This document shows, in pieces, positions 1-6,038 of a DNA stretch of 11,780 nt; the first letter of the stretch is position 1, and every line of letters begins with the position of its first letter. The position numbers were made by a program, and so were the translations under genes. The stretch covers positions 1 through 11,780 of the forward strand of contig CAMDHB010000068.1 of assembly GCA_945897655.1 (NCBI GenBank). The letters are read 5' to 3'. Source of the stretch: Pseudorhodobacter antarcticus. GTDB lineage: Bacteria; Pseudomonadota; Alphaproteobacteria; Rhodobacterales; Rhodobacteraceae. The notes under the pieces were generated by a model, which was given only the letters and a program-made list of their open reading frames with translations, did not search any database and was not told the origin of the DNA.

Positions 1-321
1 ATGCGGGTGGTCGAGGTGACGCCCTTTGGGTTGCACCTGACGGGGGCGACGCAGCGGGACGAGGGCAATGCCCGTGCCTGGCGGGATGGGTTGGCGCAGG
101 CCCTGGGGTTGCGGGTGCCGACCCATGATGAGTATGGGTTCCACACGACAATGGCCTATGCCCTGCAATGGCCGCCGGTCGAGGCTGTGGCCCTGTACCG
201 GACCGCGTTGCAGGACCTGACGGGGGCGTTTCAGGCCCGGGTGCCGGTGATGCATCTGGCCCGCCCGGCCTTTTGCACCTTTGCCGACATGAACGCGTTT
301 CCGCCGGTTTTGGCCCTGTAA
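1..321 (+). CDS. DUF1868 / 2H-phosphoesterase-like protein, C-terminal part
   Basis: This is the last 106 residues of a protein whose beginning lies outside the window. The ATG at base 1 is probably an internal methionine, because the family is usually about twice this length. The visible part carries a His-x-Thr motif (FHTTMAY, residues about 47-53) in the context GLR-P-HDEYGFHTT, as seen in DUF1868 proteins, which belong to the 2H phosphoesterase (2'-5' RNA ligase-like) superfamily. That fold uses two HxT motifs; the N-terminal one would be off the window. Members are thought to act on cyclic phosphates or RNA ends, but the substrate of DUF1868 is not known to me. The stop TAA is followed by a 132-base convergent gap to the GNAT gene. 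Family assignment is by sequence recall and moderately sure. Confidence 0.65.
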   Translation: MRVVEVTPFGLHLTGATQRDEGNARAWRDGLAQALGLRVPTHDEYGFHTTMAYALQWPPVEAVALYRTALQDLTGAFQARVPVMHLARPAFCTFADMNAFPPVLAL

Positions 322-420
322 AAGCGGGGCGTTCCACGCGTGAAATGTGTGGGATATCTTTTTATATCAGTGGTTTGCCGATTTGCGTTTACCGACTCGA
401 AAGGTTTGTCGCGCACTTGC

Positions 421-454
421 GGCGGAAGGTGGGTTGCCAAACCGGACCTTCGCC
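421..454 (-). terminator. Interrupted hairpin at the end of the GNAT gene
   Basis: An inverted repeat abuts the GNAT stop codon. GGCG (421-424) pairs with CGCC (451-454), AAGGT (426-430) with ACCTT (446-450), and GGTT (432-435) with AACC (440-443), around a GCCA loop. There is one bulged G and a small internal loop. It sits where a terminator between two converging genes is expected, but no U-tract follows on either strand, so it may only be a 3' end stabiliser. The rest of the gap (322-420) holds only a weak AT hairpin (GATAT 353-357 with ATATC 364-368) and no ORF that looks real. Confidence 0.35.
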
Positions 455-1044
455 TAAAGCGCCTTCCACCAGACCTGCAACTGCTTGACCGTCTCCTCGG
501 TGCCGCCCACATCGCGCCACTCAAACTCGACGCGGACCCCCTCCATCGGGGCATAACCGCGGCCCTGCCAGAAGGCGTCATTGGTGCGGGCATTGGGTGG
601 CCGTGCGGGGTGGGTGTCTGGCCGAAGGATGGAGGCGAAGGCCACATGGCTGCGGCCAAGGGTGCGGGCATGCGCCTCGCGGTGGTCAAAGAAGCGGTGG
701 CCGATGCCCTGGCCGCGATAGGCGGGCAGCAGCACGGATTCAGGCCCCCACAGCACGCGGTCGCGGGCGATGCCGCGCGCGCTGAAGGGGGCGGCGAATT
801 CGGCGCTCAACTCCTCGAGCGGGGTTGAGGTGGAGGCGCCGACGAGGTGGTCAAGGTCAAAGGCGCCCACCAGCAAGGACCCCGGCGTATCGCGGTAGGT
901 GGCGACATATTGACGCTCATACTCCAACTGGCCATCGTAGAGATAGGGCCAGTCGCGAAACACGGCCAGCCGCAATGCCGCCACATCGCCCAGATGTGCC
1001 GTGATCTGATCCTCTTGCAGCACGCGAATGTCGACCAAACCCAT
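454..1044 (-). CDS. GNAT-family N-acetyltransferase
   Basis: A 196-residue cytoplasmic protein that should transfer an acetyl group from acetyl-CoA to an amine. The acetyl-CoA pyrophosphate-binding motif A is clear: LLPAYRGQGIGHRFFDHREAHA, residues about 105-126, with the R/Q-x-x-G-x-G signature at YRGQGIG (109-115). The preceding strands (VGAFDLDHLVGASTST, about 59-74, and LWGPESVLL, about 98-106) and the C-terminal FWQGRGYAPMEGVRVEFEW complete a normal GNAT layout and length. The ATG at 1044 is preceded by a purine-rich AAGGGGG Shine-Dalgarno. The substrate cannot be told. It runs divergently from the short-chain dehydrogenase gene and convergently with the DUF1868 gene, so it is probably transcribed alone. 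Its leader contains a possible SD-masking structure, described separately. Confidence 0.8.
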   Translation of the reverse strand: MGLVDIRVLQEDQITAHLGDVAALRLAVFRDWPYLYDGQLEYERQYVATYRDTPGSLLVGAFDLDHLVGASTSTPLEELSAEFAAPFSARGIARDRVLWGPESVLLPAYRGQGIGHRFFDHREAHARTLGRSHVAFASILRPDTHPARPPNARTNDAFWQGRGYAPMEGVRVEFEWRDVGGTEETVKQLQVWWKAL

Positions 1045-1073
1045 GTCCCCCTTGGGCGGATCAAGGGTCCGCC
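1045..1073 (-). promoter_or_regulatory. GNAT leader with two mutually exclusive hairpins over the RBS
   Basis: Read on the minus strand, the 29 bases before the GNAT start run GGCGGA-CCCTTGA-TCCGCC-CAAGGGGG-AC-ATG. GGCGGA and TCCGCC form a perfect 6-bp hairpin with a 7-nt loop. The loop sequence CCCTTG is also perfectly complementary to CAAGGG, which is part of the Shine-Dalgarno run. The two pairings compete: one leaves the ribosome site free, the other covers it. Whether this is functional or a chance product of GC-rich sequence is unknown. Confidence 0.3.
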
Positions 1074-1204
1074 AGGGTATGGTTTAGCCTGCATTCAAGG
1101 CCCGCGCCAACGCTGAAAGTGCGGGGTGGCGGGATTTCCGTTCGGGCGGGCGGGGCCTTGCCGCAGGCGCGAGGCGGGCTAGGTCCGGTCAAACGGAGGG
1201 TATC

Positions 1205-1870
1205 ATGCAGAACGTGTTGGTGATCGGGGCGTCGGGCGGTATCGGGGCGGCGCTGGTGGCCGAGGCGGCGGGGCAGGGTGCGCGGGTGACGTCGCTGTCA
1301 CGGCGCTATAGCGGGCTGGACCTGACGGATGAGGGCAGCATTGCGCGGGTGATGGGCGGGCTGGAGGGGCCATATGATACGGTTCTGGTGGCGACGGGGG
1401 CCTTGGAACTGGGCCCGCACCGCCCAGAAAAATCATTGCGGGCCGTGACGCCCGAGGCGCTGGCGGCGCAGTTCGCGCTGAACGCCATGGGGCCGCTGTT
1501 GGTGTTGAAACATGCGTTGCGGCTGATGCCCAAGGATGGGCCTGTGCGCTTTGCCGCCCTTTCGGCGCGGGTGGGGGCGATTGGCGACAATGGTTTGGGG
1601 GGCTGGTATTCCTACCGGGCGGCCAAGACGGCGTTGAACCAGCTGATCCACACCGCCGCGATCGAGGTGGCGCGGTCGCATCCACAGTCGGTGGTGGTGA
1701 CGCTGCATCCGGGCACGGTGGACACCGGATTGACGGCTGCCTATCGCGGAGGCCATGCCGCCATGACCCCGACGGAGGCGGCGGGGCATTTGTTGCAGGT
1801 GCTGGGTGGCCTGACCCCGGCGGACAGTGGCGGGTTTTATGATTGGCAGGGTGCGCGCATCCCGTGGTGA
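1205..1870 (+). CDS. Short-chain dehydrogenase/reductase (CsgA/C-factor-like SDR)
   Basis: A 221-residue NAD(P)-dependent oxidoreductase of the SDR superfamily. The N-terminal Rossmann motif is GASGGIG (residues 8-14). The central LNAMGP has the structural Asn (N93), the catalytic Ser is likely S120 in FAALSARVG, and the YxxxK pair is Y137/K141 in YSYRAAK. The HPGTVDTGLT stretch after the active site is typical of the small C-factor-like SDRs, which are shorter than the usual 245-250 residues and have a reduced substrate loop. The first acidic residue after beta-2 is replaced by SRR, which favours NADP(H) by general SDR rules (inference). The start ATG has a GGAGGG Shine-Dalgarno four bases upstream. 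It ends only three bases from the stop of the opposing lipoprotein gene. Substrate unknown. The upstream gap 1074-1204 holds no other clear feature. Confidence 0.88.
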   Translation: MQNVLVIGASGGIGAALVAEAAGQGARVTSLSRRYSGLDLTDEGSIARVMGGLEGPYDTVLVATGALELGPHRPEKSLRAVTPEALAAQFALNAMGPLLVLKHALRLMPKDGPVRFAALSARVGAIGDNGLGGWYSYRAAKTALNQLIHTAAIEVARSHPQSVVVTLHPGTVDTGLTAAYRGGHAAMTPTEAAGHLLQVLGGLTPADSGGFYDWQGARIPW

Positions 1871-1879
1871 GGGTCACCA
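1865..1879. other. Palindrome containing both facing stop codons
   Basis: TGGTGA (1865-1870) and TCACCA (1874-1879) are perfect inverted repeats separated by GGG. The TGA stop of the dehydrogenase is the end of the left arm, and the TGA stop of the lipoprotein (minus strand) is the end of the right arm. The two genes therefore end inside one small hairpin with a three-base gap. It is too short, and lacks the U-tract, to be a convincing intrinsic terminator. Confidence 0.5.
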
Positions 1880-2512
1880 GGACTGGACAAGGCCCAGACG
1901 CAATTCGACCTGATCGGCGCTGTAGGCGCGGATGTCTGCTTGCAGGCCGGGCCCCGTGACCGGGGCATAGCGCGCGGTCAGGGAGGCATAGGGCAGGGTG
2001 ATGCGGGTGGTCGCGCGCAGGTCGATCAGGGCGGATTGCAGGTGAACCCGTGACTGGACGCGGCTGACCCCAAGACCTGCGGCCAGTTGGGCTTGTTGGC
2101 CGCCGGGAAGGGTCAGATCGCGGCCAAGCGAGACTTCCCCGCCCACCCCATTGGCCCACATCGCGGCTTCCATCGGGTCGGTGAACACGCCCAGACCATT
2201 TGGCAGACGGGCCGCGACGGTGCTGTGTTCGGCATAGATCCGTGACCGAAGGTGCAAATTGCCCGTCAGCGCATCCGACCGCACAAGGGCGAGGGTGCCC
2301 ACGAGATTGCCACCCTGACTGTAATCGACCGGGATGGTGGCAAAGCTGCCGCCCAAGGGCCCGCCACCGCCAAGAAAATCACGCCGGGCCTGATCCAGTG
2401 TCGGGCCGACATGGCCGATCTGGCCCAGTGCGGCTTGGCCAGACACCTCCAGCCCGGTGGTGGCGGTGCAGGCGGTCAGGCAGGCGAACAGGGCGATGGC
2501 AGGCATTTTCAT
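1874..2512 (-). CDS. Small predicted lipoprotein, function unknown
   Basis: The protein begins MKMPAIALFACLTAC and has a good lipobox, L12-T-A-C15, after a short hydrophobic segment. It should be exported by Sec, lipidated on Cys15 and anchored in a membrane, giving about 197 mature residues. I chose the ATG at 2512 because it yields a classic lipoprotein signal. An in-frame GTG at 2527 would add five residues, and neither has a strong Shine-Dalgarno. The body alternates polar and hydrophobic residues (for example LRSRIYAEHSTVAARL and TRITLPYASLTARYAP), suggesting beta strands, and ends in RLGLVQSW. The ending and strand pattern resemble small outer-membrane barrels, but this is only a pattern reading. 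I do not recognise a family. Its start lies 56 bases from that of the RTX gene on the opposite strand, so the two may share control elements. Confidence 0.7.
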   Translation of the reverse strand: MKMPAIALFACLTACTATTGLEVSGQAALGQIGHVGPTLDQARRDFLGGGGPLGGSFATIPVDYSQGGNLVGTLALVRSDALTGNLHLRSRIYAEHSTVAARLPNGLGVFTDPMEAAMWANGVGGEVSLGRDLTLPGGQQAQLAAGLGVSRVQSRVHLQSALIDLRATTRITLPYASLTARYAPVTGPGLQADIRAYSADQVELRLGLVQSW

Positions 2513-2568
2513 TGATGGAGTCTGCACCGCATGCTAGCCAGTTTCAAAGTCATTTCAGGAGGTACAGG

Positions 2569-3888
2569 ATGAGTTTGGTCACGATGAACTCGGCCGTGTT
2601 CACGACGCTGGAGAACGCGACAGAACTGCCACAGGTGGAGTTAGATCACGCAGGTCCGCTGAGCCTGATGAGCGAGGGCGAGGCGATTGGTGATCTTCAG
2701 GTGCTGCAACTGTCCTCGACCCTGATCCGGGTGTCGCAGGTGGTGCGGGAGTATATCCCGGGTATCACGCCGGATGATTTCGTCGACCATACCTTTGAGA
2801 TGCGGGTTTCGGGGTCGGGCATCGGGCCGGTGGGGACACTGACCGAGTTGTTGGATGCCATCAACACCGGCGTCGCAAACGGCGGGCTGAACCAGGTGCG
2901 CATCCTGCACAACGGCACCGAGGTGCTGAGTCTGTCCATGGCGGCGTCCGGCTATGTGCTGGCGTCGGGGGCGCAGTCGATCCATATCGACGGCGACCTG
3001 CCGCTGAGCTTTACCGAACTGTTCGATCTGGGCGGTTTGTTCATGGATCTGGGCAATATTTTCAATCTGACCCGGGCCGAGCGGAATGCCCTGTTCACCA
3101 AGCTTGACGCCTTCAGTGTGGGCGGGTTTGCGGTGTTTGATGGTGCGGACGAACTGTTTGGCGTCCATGTGTCGGCCACCGAGGCCAGTTTGACGCTGAA
3201 CGGCATGACGATCGCGCTGAGCGGCACGTTTCCCGACCGCTTGGGTGAGGGGGCAAGGCTGGTGTTTGACCTGTTGCGGCAGGTTGAGAGGTTGTTTGAA
3301 ACCGGCGCTGATATTGACCCGTCGTTGCTGAGCAATTTCGATGTGACGGGTCTGACGATCACCAATGATCAGGGGCGCGTTCTGGCGACACTGCCGACGC
3401 CGCTGGATGGCACTGACATGGTCTGGAAGGTGGACGGCAGGCTTTATGCCGAAATGCTGATGGGCGATATCGGAACGGATTACCTGTATGGCGCACCGGG
3501 GGTCGTGAGATCGGTGTTGGCGGGGATGGCAGGCAATGACCGGCTGTTTGGCGGCGCGGCGACCGACCTGTTGCTGGGCGGCAGCGGTTCGGACCGGCTG
3601 GATGGCGGCAGCGGCACGGACCGGCTGGCGGGCGGGACGGGGCGTGATTTTCTGACTGGGGGCGGGCAGGCCGATACCTTCATCTTCAACCCGCGCGGCG
3701 GGTTGGACACGATCCGCGACTTTACCGAAGGGCTGGATGTCATTCAGATTTCATCGGCAAAGTCCCTGAGTGATCTGACGTTTACCGATCTTGGCGATGA
3801 CGTGCAGATCGACTTTGCCACGATCCACATCATCGTGGAAAACATCGAAATCGCGGATCTGGCGGTTGCCGGGAACTTTGTGTTCTGA
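2569..3888 (+). CDS. RTX calcium-binding protein, likely type I secretion substrate
   Basis: A 439-residue acidic protein with no cysteine. The start is the ATG with a perfect AGGAGG six bases upstream; the reading frame is open further left, but that extension overlaps the lipoprotein gene. Residues about 1-295 match no family I know. They contain two stretches that look alike: VRILHNGTEVLSLSM near 110 and LTITNDQGRVLATLP near 262. Residues about 319-373 are tandem nine-residue GGxGxDxLx repeats (GNDRLFG, ATDLLLG, GSDRLDG, GTDRLAG, GRDFLTG), which form a calcium-binding beta-roll. They lead into ADTFIFNPRGGLDTIRDFTEGLDVIQI, the serralysin-type C-terminal domain. There is no Sec signal; such proteins leave the cell through a type I exporter using the C-terminus, here ending in hydrophobic NFVF. 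No exporter genes are in the window. The cargo function is unknown, and no protease motif (HExxH) is visible. Confidence 0.88.
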   Translation: MSLVTMNSAVFTTLENATELPQVELDHAGPLSLMSEGEAIGDLQVLQLSSTLIRVSQVVREYIPGITPDDFVDHTFEMRVSGSGIGPVGTLTELLDAINTGVANGGLNQVRILHNGTEVLSLSMAASGYVLASGAQSIHIDGDLPLSFTELFDLGGLFMDLGNIFNLTRAERNALFTKLDAFSVGGFAVFDGADELFGVHVSATEASLTLNGMTIALSGTFPDRLGEGARLVFDLLRQVERLFETGADIDPSLLSNFDVTGLTITNDQGRVLATLPTPLDGTDMVWKVDGRLYAEMLMGDIGTDYLYGAPGVVRSVLAGMAGNDRLFGGAATDLLLGGSGSDRLDGGSGTDRLAGGTGRDFLTGGGQADTFIFNPRGGLDTIRDFTEGLDVIQISSAKSLSDLTFTDLGDDVQIDFATIHIIVENIEIADLAVAGNFVF

Positions 3889-3896
3889 AAACCTGG

Positions 3897-3921
3897 ACCG
3901 GGGGGCGTGTGACCCCCCGGT
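3897..3921 (+). terminator. Strong GC hairpin after the RTX gene
   Basis: ACCGGGGGG (3897-3905) and CCCCCCGGT (3913-3921) form a perfect 9-bp stem with a CGTGTGA loop, eight bases past the RTX stop. It is followed by TCAACCTGATT rather than a run of T, so it is either a weak intrinsic terminator or a 3' end stabiliser. It separates the RTX gene from the MAPEG gene, which suggests they are not simply one transcript. Confidence 0.55.
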
Positions 3922-3971
3922 TCAACCTGATTGATCCCATCCGACCGCAGGCAAGAGAGTAGGTTTTGGCA

Positions 3972-4370
3972 ATGATGACCCCGGAATTGACGGCGCTGGC
4001 CCTGAGCGGGCTGTTGCAGGTGGTGCTGTTTGTGCTGTTCGCCGCACCGGCCAATTTGGAGCTGGGGGTGAAATACACCACCAGCCCGCGTGACATGGCG
4101 CCGCCACGGCCCCTGTCGGCCCGCACCGGGCGCATGCAACGGGCCCTGAACAATGGGTTCGAGGCGCTGATCCTGTTCACCCTGGCCGTTGTGGTGGTCA
4201 CCTTGGGCGGCCAGTCCAGCGCGTTGACCCAGACCTGCGCCTGGGTCTTTCTGGCGGCGCGGGCCTTGTACATTCCCGCCTATTGGTTCGGCTGGTCGCC
4301 CTGGCGCTCGGCCATCTGGGGGGTGGGGTTGTTGGCCAGCATCACGATGATCGTGGCTGCGTTGCTCTGA
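3972..4370 (+). CDS. MAPEG-family small membrane protein
   Basis: A 132-residue integral membrane protein of the MAPEG type. It has four hydrophobic segments at about residues 5-25, 63-80, 86-104 and 111-131. Between the first two is a polar loop with the family signature R-x-x-R-A-x-x-N-x-x-E-A (R54 to A65, RMQRALNNGFEALILF). Bacterial short members are often annotated as membrane proteins of unknown role; eukaryotic relatives use glutathione or eicosanoids. I start it at ATG 3972, with TAGG about eight bases upstream; an in-frame TTG at 3966 and a second ATG at 3975 are also possible. It lies 90 bases before lpd on the same strand. From memory, a MAPEG gene near lpd is common in Rhodobacterales, so the pairing is probably old. 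Confidence 0.82.
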   Translation: MMTPELTALALSGLLQVVLFVLFAAPANLELGVKYTTSPRDMAPPRPLSARTGRMQRALNNGFEALILFTLAVVVVTLGGQSSALTQTCAWVFLAARALYIPAYWFGWSPWRSAIWGVGLLASITMIVAALL

Positions 4371-4460
4371 CGCAGTGGGGCGCTTGGGCCCCGCCGGATT
4401 GGACAATGACACCGTCTTTGGGTAAGCACCGCCCCGAAGCACCCACGACAGGAGATCGCA

Positions 4461-5843
4461 ATGGCCAATTTCGACGCAATCATCATCGGCGGCGGGCCCG
4501 GCGGCTATGTCTGTGCGATCCATGCGGCACAGCTGGGCCTGAACGTGGCCTGCGTCGAGGGGCGCGAGACTTTGGGCGGCACCTGCCTCAACGTGGGGTG
4601 CATTCCGTCCAAGGCGCTGCTGCACGCCACGCATTCGCTGCACGAGGTGCATGAGAATTTCGAAAAGATGGGTCTGATGGGCGGGGCACCCGTGGTCGAT
4701 TGGGCCAAGATGCAGGCCTATAAGCAGGATGTGGTGAACGGCAACACCAAGGGCATCGAATTTCTGTTCAAGAAGAACAAGGTGACCTGGTTGAAGGGCT
4801 GGGCGTCCATTCCTGCTGCAGGGCAGGTGAAGGTGGGGGACGAGGTGCACACCGCCCGCGCCATCGTGATTGCGACGGGGTCGGAGCCTTCGTCGCTGCC
4901 CGGCGTGGTGGTGGATGAAAAGGTGGTTGTGACCTCGACCGGGGCGCTGGCACTGGAGGCGGTGCCAAAGTCGATGGTGGTGATTGGGGCCGGTGTGATC
5001 GGGCTGGAGATGGGGTCGGTCTATGCCCGTCTGGGCACGGCGGTGACGGTGGTGGAATATCTGGACGCCATCACGCCGGGGATGGATGCCGAGGTGGCCA
5101 AGGCCTTCAAGCGCATTCTGGAAAAGCAGGGGTTGAAGTTCGTGATGGGCGCGGCCGTGCAGGGCGTCGCGGTCGATGGAATGGCCCAGGTCACCTACAA
5201 GTCGCGCAAGACCGAGGCCGAGACGGTGCTGGACGCCGATGTGGTGCTGGTCGCCACCGGGCGGCGGCCGTTTGTGGCTGGTTTGGGGTTGGAGGCGCTG
5301 GGGGTCGAGATGCTGCCGCGCGGGCAGATCAAGACCGATCACTTTGCCACCTCGGTTCCCGGGATCTATGCCATCGGCGATGCCATAGTGGGGCCGATGC
5401 TGGCCCATAAGGCCGAAGATGACGGCATGGCGCTGGCCGAGATTCTGGCGGGCAAGTCGGGTCATGTGACCTATGCGCTGGTGCCGGGGGTGGTTTACAC
5501 CTCGCCCGAGGTGGCGACGGTGGGGGCGACCGAGGAGCAGTTGAAGGAGGCGGGCCGCGCCTACAAGGTGGGCAAGTTCCCGTTCATGGGCAATGCGCGT
5601 GCCAAGGCGGTGTTTCAGGCGGAGGGCTTTGTCAAACTGCTGGCCGATGCGGCGACGGACCGGATCTTGGGCTGCCATATCATTGGGCCGGGCGCGGGCG
5701 ATCTGATCCATGAGGTTTGCGTGGCGATGGAGTTTGGCGCATCGGCGCAGGATCTGGCGCTGACGAGCCATGCGCATCCGACCTATTCCGAGGCGGTGCG
5801 CGAGGCGGCGCTGGCTTGTGGCCTGGGCGCCATCCACGCCTGA
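4461..5843 (+). CDS. lpd: Dihydrolipoamide dehydrogenase (E3)
   Basis: A 460-residue FAD flavoprotein that reoxidises dihydrolipoamide with NAD+. It is the shared E3 subunit of the pyruvate and 2-oxoglutarate dehydrogenase complexes and of glycine cleavage. Visible features in order are the FAD Rossmann motif GGGPGG (10-15), the redox disulfide GGTCLNVGCIPSK with Cys42 and Cys47, and ATGSEP (138-143). These are followed by the NAD motif GAGVIGLEMGS (176-186), the second FAD motif YAIGDAI, and the C-terminal HAHPTYSE with the catalytic base His439 and Glu444. Length and all catalytic residues are normal, so it should be active. AGGAG lies seven bases before the ATG. The 90-base gap to the MAPEG gene holds a 7-bp GC hairpin (4375-4394) without a U-tract. 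The 2-oxoglutarate dehydrogenase genes that often precede lpd are absent here. Confidence 0.96.
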   Translation: MANFDAIIIGGGPGGYVCAIHAAQLGLNVACVEGRETLGGTCLNVGCIPSKALLHATHSLHEVHENFEKMGLMGGAPVVDWAKMQAYKQDVVNGNTKGIEFLFKKNKVTWLKGWASIPAAGQVKVGDEVHTARAIVIATGSEPSSLPGVVVDEKVVVTSTGALALEAVPKSMVVIGAGVIGLEMGSVYARLGTAVTVVEYLDAITPGMDAEVAKAFKRILEKQGLKFVMGAAVQGVAVDGMAQVTYKSRKTEAETVLDADVVLVATGRRPFVAGLGLEALGVEMLPRGQIKTDHFATSVPGIYAIGDAIVGPMLAHKAEDDGMALAEILAGKSGHVTYALVPGVVYTSPEVATVGATEEQLKEAGRAYKVGKFPFMGNARAKAVFQAEGFVKLLADAATDRILGCHIIGPGAGDLIHEVCVAMEFGASAQDLALTSHAHPTYSEAVREAALACGLGAIHA

Positions 5844-5852
5844 GGTGACCGG

Positions 5853-5905
5853 GATGGGCAAACCGCCTTTCCCAAGGGGGAAAGGCGAACTGCCCATCCT
5901 ACAAG
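5853..5905 (+). repeat. Structured two-part hairpin repeat, copy 1
   Basis: The element starts nine bases after the lpd stop. GATGGGCA (5853-5860) pairs with TGCCCATC (5891-5898). A symmetric AAC/AAC internal loop follows, then CGCCTTTCCC (5864-5873) pairs perfectly with GGGAAAGGCG (5878-5887) around AAGG. The conserved tail is CTACAAG. A second copy lies at 6859-6913 in the opposite orientation, with identical ends and a different inner stem. Both copies lie just after a gene and in its sense, so they would be read as 3' UTR structure. No U-tract follows, so simple termination is doubtful. I know no named family that it matches. Confidence 0.75.
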
Positions 5906-5967
5906 GGGGCAATACGACCCAAGATCAGCGGGTCAGGTGCCGAAGGTCGCCCTTGCACCCGGGCCGA

Positions 5968-6013
5968 CCAAATTCCTTCGAAGGACTTTGCAAATCTTTT
6001 CGAAAAGATTTGG
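5968..6013. repeat. Double TTCGAA palindrome, copy A (convergent terminator-like)
   Basis: A 46-nt unit lies between CC and GG. First comes a 20-nt near-perfect palindrome centred on TTCGAA (5970-5989, one mismatched pair), then GC, then a perfect 20-nt palindrome (5992-6011). It sits between the converging lpd and CBM9-like genes. The AT-rich hairpins have A-runs on one side and T-runs on the other, so they could terminate transcription in both directions. A copy with exactly the same layout and length is at 11312-11357, also between convergent genes. The rest of 5906-6038 shows no coding sequence. Confidence 0.75.
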
Positions 6014-6038
6014 CGACCTTTGGCCAGCAGTAGGTCCG

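Noticed and set aside
1203..2159. A 318-codon minus-strand frame over the SDR gene
   Set aside because: Extremely Pro/Ser/Arg-rich, no start site, antisense to a clear SDR with all catalytic residues.
2200..2568. N-terminal extension of the RTX gene
   Set aside because: The frame is open, but the extension is antisense to the lipoprotein gene, is Arg/Cys/Pro-rich, and a perfect AGGAGG precedes the ATG at 2569.
4371..4460. Possible promoter before lpd (TTGGAC ... TAAGCA)
   Set aside because: Box matches are poor and the spacing is 18; no better than chance in this sequence.
3744..5912. A very long open frame on the minus strand opposite lpd
   Set aside because: It is rich in His, Arg, Pro and Gln with no domain, and lies opposite lpd, a certain gene. 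Long antisense frames are expected in high-GC DNA with this codon bias.
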